A stretch of 64,000 nt of DNA from Treponema sp. GTDB taxonomy: Bacteria > Spirochaetota > Spirochaetia > Treponematales > Treponemataceae. Shown here piece after piece: positions 36,601 through 44,252 of this stretch (its first letter is position 1; each line of letters starts with the position of its first letter). Where the stretch lies: assembly GCA_016296575.1 (NCBI GenBank), contig JAEDJA010000012.1:1-64000 (forward strand). Reading direction: 5' to 3'. A program made the translations under genes and the position numbers. Below the pieces are notes generated by a model. It had not been told where the DNA came from. It worked only from the letters and a program-made list of their open reading frames with translations, and searched no databases.

Positions 36601-38673
36601 GTTACCAGTTCCAGAATAATCTGCATATTTAGGATTTTGATCTCCTTCAGAATACTTGAGAACAAGTTTTGGAGTACCAGCAACTTTTACAGCATCAGAG
36701 AATACAGCCTGAAAGTTAATTACATCCCCTTTCTTAAATGTTCCGTTCATGTTTCCAGAAAGAAGTGACTTTAACTGTGGAAGAGGACTCAATACAACAT
36801 TTCGTCTTTCAACACCTTTGTTACCAAGAACGTCGTAAGCTTCAAACTCAATCTTTGGCTGAAGGTTAACATCTTTTTTAGATGCAATTTCGCTCTTTGG
36901 AATTTTTACAGTTGCAACGCCACCTGAAACAGTAAGGTTAGATTTTGCCTTTGTGTATTCATCAATAGAATTATCAGTCCATACAACTGTAACTTTATAT
37001 TTATCTTCATCAACACCAAGACCTGATGTTTTGTCTGCACTGAACTTAATTTCAAAATATTCTTCACCCATTACATAGTCATATACCGACATATCTGTTG
37101 CAGGAGAAGTAATTGCAATTTTTGGAGCTGTCTTATCACCTAAAAGAACAAGCTGTTTGTAAACCTGGTTATTATCAAGGTCAGTAAGACACATTTCAAA
37201 GAACTTGTCTTCAGATGCATATGATACATCTCCATTTTTAAAGTCCTTCAATAAGTCAAACTCAAATTCAAATGTCTGCTTTTTCCATCCATTATCATCT
37301 GTCTGAGTATCAAGAGTATAAGCTTTTACAAATTCTCCGTTTTCTGCAGTTACAGTTCCTTTTATAAGAGCCTTTCCTCTTTCTTCTGCCTGATAACCTG
37401 TTTTACCTGGAACATAAGCAATCTTAAGTTCGCGGCATCCAGATGTATCAAGTGCATAACCTGCAATCTTAATTGTAGAAGCTGTATCTTCTTCAATATT
37501 TGGAATTGTATTTTCTTCTGGAGTTTCAACAAAAAGCAAAGGTTTTGATGCATCAGTTATTTCAACTGGACATATTTTTACTGCTACATTTCCGCTTGTA
37601 TCTTTTGCATATGTAACAAGCTGTCTCTGGCAAGGTAGGTTTGGAGCATAAACCTGTACAGGAAGATCTCGCTTAGATTGACCATCGATTCCTGACTGAG
37701 CATATTCCCATATAATTGACGATGGATTTGATTTGATTGCGTTTACATCAACATTTCCATTATACAATGTTGCTTTAACTTCACTTAAAAGGTCATCATC
37801 AAAAAAGTGAACAGGAATTGCACTTCCGATATTAACGCGCATTGTTCCGTTTTTAACATCCGAAAGCTGGATTCTTGGCTGGTCACTTTCTGGCCACCAG
37901 ATCATATATGGTAATTCCCGAGTTTTTTCGTTTCCGTGTTCATCATTCGATGTATATTCAAGTCTTAAATAATGCTTTCCGGTTGAATATCCCGAAAGTT
38001 CAGAAGCATCAAATTCAAAGCAAGGTGAATAGATAGAACTTCCAGGTTCAATTGTTGATGCAGTTACAGTTTTTTCGGCAACCTTTCTTTCATCTTCATA
38101 CAATGTCAATGTGATTGTATTGATGCTCATTGCATCATAGAAGCGGCCATAAATACTGAACTTTTCATTTTGTGGTACATCAATATTTGTAAAGTCGTCA
38201 TAATCCATTGTCTGGAGTGTTTCAAGATCCATCAATGGTGTCTGAACATTATTTCCCCGGTCTACATACCATGAAAGACCTTCAGGAGCTGTTTCGTCAA
38301 CGAGGTAAATTACTGTTTTACTTGATTTTGCAGACTGATTACCTGCAGCATCACGGGCAATACACATAAGTGTTTTTTCGCCTTCTTCAAGTTCAATAGT
38401 TGTAGTCCAGGTATTTCCTGTAATAGTAGATCCTTGATAAATCTGACCTGTCTGTTTATCCTGCACATCAATTCTTACAACACCAATATTGTCTTTACAT
38501 GTTCCTGTAATAGTAACACACTTATGAACATTGGAAAGAGTAACAGGACTGGTAACTGTAATTTCCGGAGCTTCCAGGTCTAATGCAGAACCAAGACCAG
38601 TTTCACAACCAGCAAATAATGAGATTGCAAGCAAGCTTACAGCAAACTTTAAGAATTTGAAACACTTTTTCAT
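33700..38673 (-). CDS. Giant repeat lipoprotein B
   Basis: A 1657-aa lipoprotein with lipobox LFAGC (Cys23) and CETGLGSALDLEAPEITVTS, closely parallel to lipoprotein A. Ig-like modules fill the first ~620 residues (ITGTCKDNIGVVRIDVQDKQ). Adhesin-type repeats follow (GTPKLVLKYSEG…GNRTDTLVFTFVV; GSPVLHLFGGAAG). The last ~80 residues are aromatic-rich (WWILPYNGNYTSQYYWAGYG). Near-equal length, the shared start motif and tandem position indicate a gene duplication with divergent tips. TGAGGTAA sits before ATG 38673. A GCCGATAT box 51-58 nt upstream is a possible sigma-28 -10. Confidence 0.75.
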   Translation of the reverse strand: MKKCFKFLKFAVSLLAISLFAGCETGLGSALDLEAPEITVTSPVTLSNVHKCVTITGTCKDNIGVVRIDVQDKQTGQIYQGSTITGNTWTTTIELEEGEKTLMCIARDAAGNQSAKSSKTVIYLVDETAPEGLSWYVDRGNNVQTPLMDLETLQTMDYDDFTNIDVPQNEKFSIYGRFYDAMSINTITLTLYEDERKVAEKTVTASTIEPGSSIYSPCFEFDASELSGYSTGKHYLRLEYTSNDEHGNEKTRELPYMIWWPESDQPRIQLSDVKNGTMRVNIGSAIPVHFFDDDLLSEVKATLYNGNVDVNAIKSNPSSIIWEYAQSGIDGQSKRDLPVQVYAPNLPCQRQLVTYAKDTSGNVAVKICPVEITDASKPLLFVETPEENTIPNIEEDTASTIKIAGYALDTSGCRELKIAYVPGKTGYQAEERGKALIKGTVTAENGEFVKAYTLDTQTDDNGWKKQTFEFEFDLLKDFKNGDVSYASEDKFFEMCLTDLDNNQVYKQLVLLGDKTAPKIAITSPATDMSVYDYVMGEEYFEIKFSADKTSGLGVDEDKYKVTVVWTDNSIDEYTKAKSNLTVSGGVATVKIPKSEIASKKDVNLQPKIEFEAYDVLGNKGVERRNVVLSPLPQLKSLLSGNMNGTFKKGDVINFQAVFSDAVKVAGTPKLVLKYSEGDQNPKYADYSGTGNRTDTLVFTFVVPEDAECDKLIVDNENPIVVQEGDAITEISIKTASKGEGNAYLTTLKEENTLPGKEFKLDGKLPEIESITVGPEDENIKVNADGNYYLKANETIKAVVKFTEKVNINGSPVLHLFGGAAGTDKIDFVLQSIDKDTITFIHKIVKGETPAKSTPEGVLKYDFEKAFTKATTGSNAGYVTEITDEAGNPLKLVKTTKGDKNLVIDTTTPSAIKVNITGGENKKYNAAQILTLTGEDGATIEYSHNGGISWWIYDGEVTFNATGFTNKKENVTVSGGEYTVMARQTDKAGNMSEESDKSHFTINNTFPGITSLVISKADGKYPAGDTVKFVLTYADKIKAPDATSITLSFNLGPDSGAVTRTVNVKPVTADAGSDRLEFEYTVGNTDEGQGITVTNIDYSSVSGKKPVDLYGNSPSANSVAVSNTGVFAASKRVGITLDGKAPEITGYVPALNAVVADGNVVTLTFSENVEKESGLITLRRKSTSEEPWRIPPVMTEEEFNSVYNELDDEYKDKLIKMDGGAPKMFEKNGQPLGPYKRITHGLIGGNGSSTVPDTSTKFVLDFNIGIKDGFGYLADGTKVNVSDLRGVFEKAGYHKQEVEVTDASVVINSENKKKVTITFPKALADGREWELFIAPGAFRDETGNLFAGLGYTVSGETATMDANSTHSFWSNKVAKPWIRVDRYSHGYAAIEPTVNGSGANATYSGVKIITSYGTSKSSKNPNGANTVPSGYARVRIDCETPGSVINYGWNGKVTGTSVANSTQSNLWSATTTLTDLDPSGITANKTYNGYFVVGDGELLTARRDFVKAQATKTGFISSDDSYEGVFKTLVTCYVDENCKNDWNRDVDAKFLEIQGGSGAGGMPAYGGFPVRDAEEGKGHDKCAYTYVENEKNRQFVWQTYDIVSTWWILPYNGNYTSQYYWAGYGYANHIYNPRFYSASSDATNLENTYTEVTADSVK

Positions 38674-38723
38674 ATATTACCTCAATATATAGTTAGCCCT
38701 TTAGTGTATAGTCTAACACTTCA

Positions 38724-38751
38724 ATATCGGCAGAAAACCCAATTCTTGCTA
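38724..38751 (-). promoter_or_regulatory. Possible sigma-28-like promoter of the lipoprotein pair
   Basis: GCCGATAT on the minus strand (38731-38724) matches the SigD/FliA -10. At 16-nt spacing the -35 is TAGC rather than TAAA, so the match is weaker than the two others in this window. The rest of 38674-38866 shows no gene. Confidence 0.35.
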
Positions 38752-38867
38752 CTATTATTCTACCTCCAAAATTTCAAATTTGGTATCTTTTTTATTTGGC
38801 TTTTGTAAAATTTGTATAGAAAAATGACAGTTTTTTACGAAAAAAAGGGGAAAATGATAAAAAAAAA

Positions 38868-38907
38868 GGAACAGAGTGCATTGAAAAAGCACTCTGTTCC
38901 TTTTTTT
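38868..38907 (-). terminator. Rho-independent terminator after tRNA-Pro
   Basis: A perfect 12-bp stem, GGAACAGAGTGC and GCACTCTGTTCC, with a 9-nt loop and flanking A and T runs on both sides. It can end transcription in both directions, and it directly follows the tRNA-Pro 3' end. Confidence 0.85.
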
Positions 38908-38910
38908 ATC

Positions 38911-38983
38911 TCGGGTAACCCGGATTTGAACCGGGGGCCTCTACGTCCCGAACGTAGCGCGCTACCAGCTGCGCCATTACCCG
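38911..38983 (-). tRNA. tRNA-Pro(CGG)
   Basis: A 73-nt cloverleaf on the minus strand. The acceptor pairs CGGGTAA with TTACCCG, discriminator A. The D arm is GCGCAGCTGGTAGCGC, the anticodon stem CTACG/CGTAG around the loop TTCGGGA (anticodon CGG), and the T arm CCCGG-TTCAAAT-CCGGG. CCA is not encoded. A terminator follows at once. Confidence 0.93.
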
Positions 38984-38988
38984 TGGCG

Positions 38989-39357
38989 AACCAATGTACT
39001 GTTCTTGGTAGTACATTGATTCCGTGTTCGCCCGATTGTTTTCTAACTCGCATCGCTCGTTTTAACGAAAACAACGCACGGTACCTGCATGGTTAAACCA
39101 ATGTACTGTATTTGGTATTACATTGGTCTCATGTTCGCCCAGTTGTTTTCTAACTTGCACCGCTCGTTTTAACGAAAACAACGCATGGTACCTGCACGTC
39201 TAAACCAATGTACTGTATTTGGTATTACATTGGTCTCATGTTCGCCCGATTGTTTTCTAACTCGCATGGCTCGTTTTAACGAAAACAACGCACGGTACCT
39301 GCATGTCTAAACCAATGTACTGTTCTCGGTAGTACACTGGTCTCATGTTCGCCCAGT
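38989..39357. repeat. 107-bp tandem repeats between two tRNA genes
   Basis: Units begin at 38989, 39096, 39203 and 39310 (AACCAATGTACTG), so there are three full copies and a partial fourth at an exact 107-bp period. Each unit has two hairpins: ACCAATGTA/TACATTGGT around a 13-nt loop, and TCGTT-TT-AACGA within a longer GTTTTC…GAAAAC pair. Differences between units are few and several fall in loops. No reading frame is conserved. 39358-39403 shows nothing recognisable. Confidence 0.85.
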
Positions 39358-39403
39358 TCTCGGGATTGCAATGAGATCTTGTTTGTACCAGTTTATTTTG
39401 GGC

Positions 39404-39436
39404 ATAAAAAAAGCCTTCCAGGTAAGTGGAAGGCTT
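39404..39436 (-). terminator. Rho-independent terminator after tRNA-Asp
   Basis: A 10-bp stem AAGCCTTCCA/TGGAAGGCTT with a 6-nt loop, followed on the minus strand by a T run. It lies directly after the tRNA-Asp 3' end, before the tandem repeats. Confidence 0.85.
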
Positions 39437-39440
39437 TAGG

Positions 39441-39514
39441 CGCGAGTGACGGGGCTCGAACCCGTGATCTCCGGCGTGACAGGCCAGCGCGATAACCAGC
39501 TTCGCTACACCCGC
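39441..39514 (-). tRNA. tRNA-Asp(GTC)
   Basis: A 74-nt cloverleaf on the minus strand. The acceptor pairs GCGGGTG with CACTCGC (one G-T wobble), discriminator G. The anticodon arm has loop CTGTCAC with anticodon GTC, and the T arm is ACGGG-TTCGAGC-CCCGT. CCA is not encoded. It has a near-consensus promoter upstream and a terminator downstream. Confidence 0.93.
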
Positions 39515-39526
39515 GTGATGAAATAT

Positions 39527-39555
39527 ATACTATAAGAAATCATAATTTATGTCAA
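39527..39555 (-). promoter_or_regulatory. Promoter of tRNA-Asp
   Basis: TTGACA (39555-39550), 17-nt spacer, TAGTAT (39532-39527) on the minus strand, 12 nt before the tRNA 5' end. This is the best conventional promoter in the window and a useful reference for the sigma-70 consensus here. Confidence 0.7.
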
Positions 39556-39590
39556 TATGCTAATAATCTTTTTTAAGATTTTTTTATAAA

Positions 39591-40271
39591 TTATTCATCC
39601 TTAAAATATTCACTGTATTTTTCACGAATTGCTTTTTCATCAAGGGAAAGTCGTTCAAGATGTGCCTTCTGCAGTTTAATCAGATTATCATAATCTTTGT
39701 TGCGGAAGTATTCTAAAAGCTGCTCGTGCTCCTTAATAACACTTTTCTGATTTCCAGAATGGAGTGACAGTTCTCGCATACGGTCAAAATGCACATTCAT
39801 CTCGTGGATAACATTGTAACACTGCATGCGGTCGGCAATCTGATACATCTTTTTATGGAACTTATTATCCAATTCCATGATCATTTCGAGGTTTCCGCTT
39901 TTCTCGTAGAAATCCTGCAATTTTACATTTTCGTCAAGCCATTGATAATCAAGAACAGTAGCCATTTCGCAAGCTTCCCTTACCACAGCAAGCTCAAGTG
40001 TTTTACGGAGGAACATTGCTTCATTTACCATCTTCATGTCGATTTTGCAAACCTGACTTCCGCGCTGAGGAAAAACTTCTACAATCTTTGTACGAACCAG
40101 TTCCTGTAAGGCTTCGTGCACTGGGGTTCGCGACAGATTCAGTTCATCTGCAATATCTTGTTCGGAAATCATCAGGCCAGGTTTAAGTTCAAGATTTACT
40201 ATATTTTCGCGTATCACTCTTAAAGCAAAATCTCTGTTAGTTTCACCGTTTAACTTTTCTTTATTTTTCAT
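39591..40271 (-). CDS. GntR-family (FadR/FCD subfamily) transcriptional regulator
   Basis: A 226-aa cytosolic DNA-binding protein. Residues about 15-75 are the winged HTH (LKPGLMISEQDIADELNLSR, TPVHEALQELVRTKIVEVFP, QRGSQVC). About 85-215 is the all-helical FCD ligand domain (RKTLELAVVREACEMA; LDNKFHKKMYQIADR). It probably senses a small organic acid or sugar acid. ATG 40271 is used; a GTG three codons upstream is possible. It is divergent from glpK, with a GTATAC palindrome overlapping its own -10 (TATACT), so it may control itself and perhaps glpK. Confidence 0.88.
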   Translation of the reverse strand: MKNKEKLNGETNRDFALRVIRENIVNLELKPGLMISEQDIADELNLSRTPVHEALQELVRTKIVEVFPQRGSQVCKIDMKMVNEAMFLRKTLELAVVREACEMATVLDYQWLDENVKLQDFYEKSGNLEMIMELDNKFHKKMYQIADRMQCYNVIHEMNVHFDRMRELSLHSGNQKSVIKEHEQLLEYFRNKDYDNLIKLQKAHLERLSLDEKAIREKYSEYFKDE

Positions 40272-40280
40272 CTTAAACAC

Positions 40281-40290
40281 TAGTATACCA
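40281..40290. promoter_or_regulatory. Candidate GntR operator
   Basis: TAGTATACCA, built on a GTATAC palindrome like known FCD-subfamily operators. It overlaps the likely -10 (TATACT on the minus strand) of the GntR gene and sits 15 bp above the glpK -35. Confidence 0.4.
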
Positions 40291-40304
40291 CAAAAAATTA
40301 GTTT

Positions 40305-40333
40305 TTTACATTAGGATTTTATTGATGTATAAT
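40305..40333 (+). promoter_or_regulatory. Predicted leaderless promoter of glpK
   Basis: TTTACA (40305-40310), 17-nt spacer, TATAAT (40328-40333), 7 nt, ATG 40341. No Shine-Dalgarno is present. Confidence 0.55.
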
Positions 40334-40340
40334 ATTTCCC

Positions 40341-41834
40341 ATGGAAAAATTCATTCTGGCACTGGATCAAGGAACAACTTCCAGTAGAGCCGTTATTTTT
40401 GATAGAAATGTAAACAAAATTTCCACCGCACAGCAGGAATTCACACAGATTTACCCAACTCCAGGATGGGTTGAACATGATCCTGAAGAACTTTTTCACT
40501 GTCAGCTGGCAGTCTTAAAAAAAGTTGTGGCAAATGCAAAGCTTAAACCTGAACAGATAGAAGCGGTAGGTATTACAAATCAGCGTGAAACAATCATTAT
40601 CTGGGATAAAAAAACAGGGAAACCAGTTTACAACGCTATTGTATGGCAGTGCCGTCGTACAGCTGCTATGGCCGACGATCTTATTGCCCGGGGACTTTCC
40701 GAAACCATCCGCAAAAAAACAGGACTGATTCCAGATCCTTATTTTTCGGGAACAAAAATCAAATGGATTTTGGATAATGTAGACGGAGTACGACAGCGTG
40801 CTGAACGTGGAGAGCTCCTTGCTGGAACTGTAGATACATGGCTCACCTGGCGTCTTTCAGGAGGAACAGCTCATGTCACTGATTTTACCAATGCCAGCCG
40901 TACTATGCTTTTCAACATCCACACATTGGAATGGGACAAGGAGCTTCTGGAACTGCTGGACATTCCTCAATCAATTCTTCCGGAAGTAAAAGATTCTTCC
41001 TGCATCTATGCTTACACCGACGAAACAATCTGCGGTTTTAAAGCTCCAATTGCCAGCCTTATTGGAGATCAGCAGGCCGCTCTTTTTGGACAGGCATGTT
41101 TTAACAAAGGAGAAACTAAGGTTACTTATGGTACAGGCTGCTTTCTCCTTATGAACACAGGTGCTAATCCTGTTGATTCAAAACACAAACTGCTTACAAC
41201 CATTGCTCTTGGTCTTGATGGAAAGATTGAATACGCTCTTGAAGGTTCAGTCTTCATTGGTGGTGCTCTTATAAAATGGCTGCGTGATGAACTTGAACTG
41301 ATTGAAACTGCCAACGACGTAAACATTCAGGCTGAGCGTGTAAAAGACAGTGGGGGAGTAATGATTGTGCCAGCTTTTACAGGACTTGGTGCCCCTTATT
41401 GGGATCCTTATGCCAGGGGAACAATTGTAGGTCTTACAAGAGGAACGGGAAAAGCCAATATCTGCCGTGCTGCCCTTGAAGCCATTGCTTTTCAGGTAAA
41501 AGATGAACTTGAATGCATGAAAGATGATGCCGGTCTTGAAATCCCAAGTCTTAAAGTTGATGGCGGAGCCTGTGTTTCCAATGTAATGATGCAATTCCAG
41601 GCAGATATTCTGAACACAAATGTATATCGTCCTGAAAATGTTGAAACTACTGTAACAGGAGCAGCTTTTCTTGCCGGACTCGCCACTGGATTCTGGAAGA
41701 CCCGTGACGAAATCACACAACGCTGGCAGGTTGAACGGATTTTCATCAGCGACATGGAAAATGATGTTCGTGAAAAACGTTACTCAGAATGGAAACGGGC
41801 CATTGAACGTGCTCAAGGATGGATAAAAAAATAA
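40341..41834 (+). CDS. glpK: Glycerol kinase
   Basis: A 497-aa cytosolic FGGY-family kinase that phosphorylates glycerol with ATP. FILALDQGTTSSRAVIFDRN begins the N-terminal actin-like lobe; VGITNQRETIIIWDKKTGKP and NASRTMLFNIHTLEWD are typical of GlpK. GDQQAALFGQACFNKGETKV holds the phosphate-binding region, and VDGGACVSNVMMQFQADIL the C-terminal signature. Length is standard. The start sits directly after a -10 box. Its stop overlaps the cdd start (TAATG). Confidence 0.95.
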   Translation: MEKFILALDQGTTSSRAVIFDRNVNKISTAQQEFTQIYPTPGWVEHDPEELFHCQLAVLKKVVANAKLKPEQIEAVGITNQRETIIIWDKKTGKPVYNAIVWQCRRTAAMADDLIARGLSETIRKKTGLIPDPYFSGTKIKWILDNVDGVRQRAERGELLAGTVDTWLTWRLSGGTAHVTDFTNASRTMLFNIHTLEWDKELLELLDIPQSILPEVKDSSCIYAYTDETICGFKAPIASLIGDQQAALFGQACFNKGETKVTYGTGCFLLMNTGANPVDSKHKLLTTIALGLDGKIEYALEGSVFIGGALIKWLRDELELIETANDVNIQAERVKDSGGVMIVPAFTGLGAPYWDPYARGTIVGLTRGTGKANICRAALEAIAFQVKDELECMKDDAGLEIPSLKVDGGACVSNVMMQFQADILNTNVYRPENVETTVTGAAFLAGLATGFWKTRDEITQRWQVERIFISDMENDVREKRYSEWKRAIERAQGWIKK

Positions 41835-42235
41835 TGGATTACACTGAACTGATTCGAAAAGCTTTTGATATGCTGAATTATTCCTACGTTCCCTACTCTC
41901 ACTTTACTGTAGGAGCTGCTCTACTTTGTGAAGACGGCACTATCATTGGTGGATGCAATATTGAAAACGCTGCTTATGGTCCAAGTAATTGTGCTGAACG
42001 TACCGCTATTTTCAAAGCCGTTAGTGAAGGCCGAAAAGATTTTAAGGCAATTTGCGTTGTTGGTGGAAAGGATAAAAATGTAACAGATTTCTGCCCGCCT
42101 TGTGGGGTTTGCCGCCAGGTTATGGCTGAATTTTGTAAAGAAAATTTTCAAATCATTTTGGCAAAAGATGAAAAAAACTATAAGATATACACATTGGATC
42201 AGCTGCTTCCGGAACGTTTCGGACTGGATTCATAA
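41834..42235 (+). CDS. cdd: Cytidine deaminase
   Basis: A 133-aa zinc enzyme that deaminates cytidine and deoxycytidine in pyrimidine salvage. YVPYSHFTVGAALLCEDGTI is the substrate strand, GGCNIENAAYGPSNCAERTA holds the first zinc Cys and the catalytic Glu, and CPPCGVCRQVMAEF the other two zinc Cys. ATG 41834 overlaps the glpK stop. An in-frame ATG at 41819 inside glpK would add five residues; the homology begins at MDYTEL. Confidence 0.93.
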   Translation: MDYTELIRKAFDMLNYSYVPYSHFTVGAALLCEDGTIIGGCNIENAAYGPSNCAERTAIFKAVSEGRKDFKAICVVGGKDKNVTDFCPPCGVCRQVMAEFCKENFQIILAKDEKNYKIYTLDQLLPERFGLDS

Positions 42236-42268
42236 TCATATTGCTTACATCATTTAGGAGTATAAAAA

Positions 42269-43549
42269 ATGAAAATTGAAACAAAAGTTCTACACTCAGG
42301 CTACTCTCCAAAAAACGGAGAACCTTGCACTATCCCAATCGTACAGAGTACAACATACCGCTACGAATCCTGTGACGCTGTTGCCGCCATTTTTGACGAT
42401 CCTACACTTGGAGCCATCTACTCACGCTTTTACAACCCAACCTGTGACTGCGTAGAAAAGAAAATTGCCGATTTGGAAGGTGGAGTTGGATGTATGCTTA
42501 CCACATCAGGACAGGCAGCATCTCTTCTTTCAGTACTGAACCTTTGTCAGGCCGGAGACAGCTTTATTGCATCTTCTTCAATTTACGGTGGAACAATCAA
42601 CCTGTTTGGATTCACTTTGAAAAAGCTTGGTATTGAATGTATCTGGGTAGATGTAGATGCATCTTACGACGAAATCTGCAAAGCATTTAAACCAAACACA
42701 AAATGTGTATTCGGTGAAACAATTGCCAACCCTGCCCTGACAGTTTTTGATTTTGAAAAATGGTCTAAAGCAGCCCACGATAACAATGTTCCTCTTATTA
42801 TCGACAACACTTTTGCAACTCCAGTACTTTGTCGTCCATTTGAATTTGGAGCAGACATTGTAGTTCACTCAACAACAAAATACATGGACGGTCACGCAAT
42901 TCAGGGTGGTGGTGCCATTGTTGATTCAGGAAATTTTGACTGGGAAGCTGCCTACAAAAAAACCGGTAAATTTGCCGACATGGTAGAACCAGATGAAAGC
43001 TACCATGGACTTAAATATGTAGAAAAATATGGAAAGATGGCTTATATACTTAAAGCACGCTGTCAGCTTATGCGTGACTTTGGATGTTTCCCAAGTGCAC
43101 AGAATGCCTTCTATTTGAATCTGGGTCTTGAAACTCTTCCAATCCGCATGGAACGCTACAGTTCAAATGCAATGAAAGTTGCAGAATATTTCACAAAGAG
43201 CGATAAAATTGAACACGTTACTTACCCAGGACTTCCAGGAGACAAGTACCACGAACTGGCAAAAAAATATTTGCCAAAAGGATGCTGTGGTGTAATTTCC
43301 ATCAGTATTAAAGGCGGACGTCCTGCAGCAGTAAGATTCATGGACGCTCTTAAACTTGCCACCGATGAAGTTCACGTTGCCGATATCCGCACATGTGTCC
43401 TCCACCCAGCAAGTGCCACACACCGCCAGCTTACAGACGAACAGCTTGTAGCAGCCGGAATTGACGGTGGTCTTGTAAGATTCAGCGTAGGTCTTGAAAA
43501 CGTAGACGACATCATCGCCGATATCGAACAGGCCCTTAAAGCTATCTAA
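42269..43549 (+). CDS. metY: O-acetylhomoserine sulfhydrylase (PLP, Cys/Met metabolism family)
   Basis: A 426-aa cytosolic PLP enzyme making homocysteine from O-acetylhomoserine and sulfide. TKVLHSGYSP…PIVQSTTYRYES is the N-terminal signature, and TSGQAASLLSVLNLCQAGD and DNTFATPVLCRPFEFGADIV follow. The PLP lysine is in VHSTTKYMDGHAIQGGGAIV, and CVLHPASATHRQLTDEQ ends the fold. Length and the GHAIQGG segment fit MetY rather than MetB/MetC. AGGAG lies 10 bp before ATG. No SAM riboswitch is visible in the 33-bp gap. Confidence 0.92.
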   Translation: MKIETKVLHSGYSPKNGEPCTIPIVQSTTYRYESCDAVAAIFDDPTLGAIYSRFYNPTCDCVEKKIADLEGGVGCMLTTSGQAASLLSVLNLCQAGDSFIASSSIYGGTINLFGFTLKKLGIECIWVDVDASYDEICKAFKPNTKCVFGETIANPALTVFDFEKWSKAAHDNNVPLIIDNTFATPVLCRPFEFGADIVVHSTTKYMDGHAIQGGGAIVDSGNFDWEAAYKKTGKFADMVEPDESYHGLKYVEKYGKMAYILKARCQLMRDFGCFPSAQNAFYLNLGLETLPIRMERYSSNAMKVAEYFTKSDKIEHVTYPGLPGDKYHELAKKYLPKGCCGVISISIKGGRPAAVRFMDALKLATDEVHVADIRTCVLHPASATHRQLTDEQLVAAGIDGGLVRFSVGLENVDDIIADIEQALKAI

Positions 43550-43559
43550 TACCAACCCC

Positions 43560-44216
43560 AGCAGCAAAAAGTGCATCCAGGAAGGTCCCTCTCCATGTAA
43601 AATACGGGAAGGAAGGCAGGGACAACCCTAACTAATATTATGCGTGCATTCAAAAGTGGGACGCAGCAAGGCCTCTTTCCATGAAAAATACGGAAAGGAA
43701 GACAGGGGCAACCCTAACTAATATTATGCGTGCATTCAAAAGTGGGACGCAGCAAAAAAGTGCACCTGCGACCGTGTTTACTGGGAGCAGAGTGTACTTT
43801 TTTTGCGTCGCTGGGACCCACTTTTTAATGCACCGCGGAAGTAAAGCGTCGACAGTCCCCTGACTGACTGGTAGTATTTTTCATGCGCGGTGGTTCTATT
43901 CATGGTCCCGCTTTTTAATGCACCGCGGAAGTAAAAAGTGGGACGCAGCAAAAAAGTGCACCTGCGACCGTGTTTACTGGGAGCAGAGTGTACTTTTTTT
44001 GCGTCGCTGGGACCCACTTTTTAATGCACCGCGGAAGTAAAGCGTCGACAGTCCCCTGACTGACTGGTAGTATTTTTCATGCGCGGTGGTTCTATTCATA
44101 ATCCCACTTTTTAATGCACCGCGGAAGTAAAGCGTCGACAGATCCCTGACTGACTGGCAGTATTTTTCATGCGCGGTGGTTCTATTCATGGTCCCGCTTT
44201 TTAATGCACCGCGGCT
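43560..44216. repeat. Complex array of direct and inverted repeats upstream of dnaX
   Basis: Two 87-bp units start at 43592 and 43679 (CCATG…CGCAGCAA). They are followed by 90-bp units whose CTTTTTAATGCACCGCGG boxes begin at 43821, 43911, 44017, 44107 and 44197. A larger 196-bp block is duplicated (AAAAGTGGGACGCAGC at 43738 and 43934). GTGCATTCAAAAGTGGGAC in the first units is the near-perfect inverse of GTCCCACTTTTTAATGCAC in the later ones. Minus-strand frames here (TTAHEKYYQSVRGL repeated) are products of the repeat. It separates metY from the dnaX promoter. Confidence 0.85.
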
Positions 44217-44223
44217 TTGATGT

Positions 44224-44252
44224 TTGAATTTTTCTGGCTTTCATCATATAAT
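44224..44252 (+). promoter_or_regulatory. Predicted leaderless promoter of dnaX
   Basis: TTGAAT (44224-44229), 17-nt spacer, TATAAT (44247-44252), 6 nt, ATG 44259. No Shine-Dalgarno. The last repeat unit ends immediately upstream. Confidence 0.55.

Noticed and set aside
38812..39096. Plus-strand frame across the terminator and tRNA-Pro
   Set aside because: It is antisense to the tRNA and built from the terminator stem and the first tandem repeat.
38989..39357. CRISPR array
   Set aside because: The whole 107-bp unit repeats with no unique spacers, the unit is too long, and no cas genes are near.
42236..42268. SAM or other riboswitch before metY
   Set aside because: The gap is only 33 bp, with an AGGAG site and no room for an aptamer.
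43778..44189. Two minus-strand frames beginning MNRTTAHEKY or similar
   Set aside because: They are repeat translations: the same TTAHEKYYQSVRGLSTLYFR segment recurs once per 90-bp unit, and no ribosome binding site is seen.
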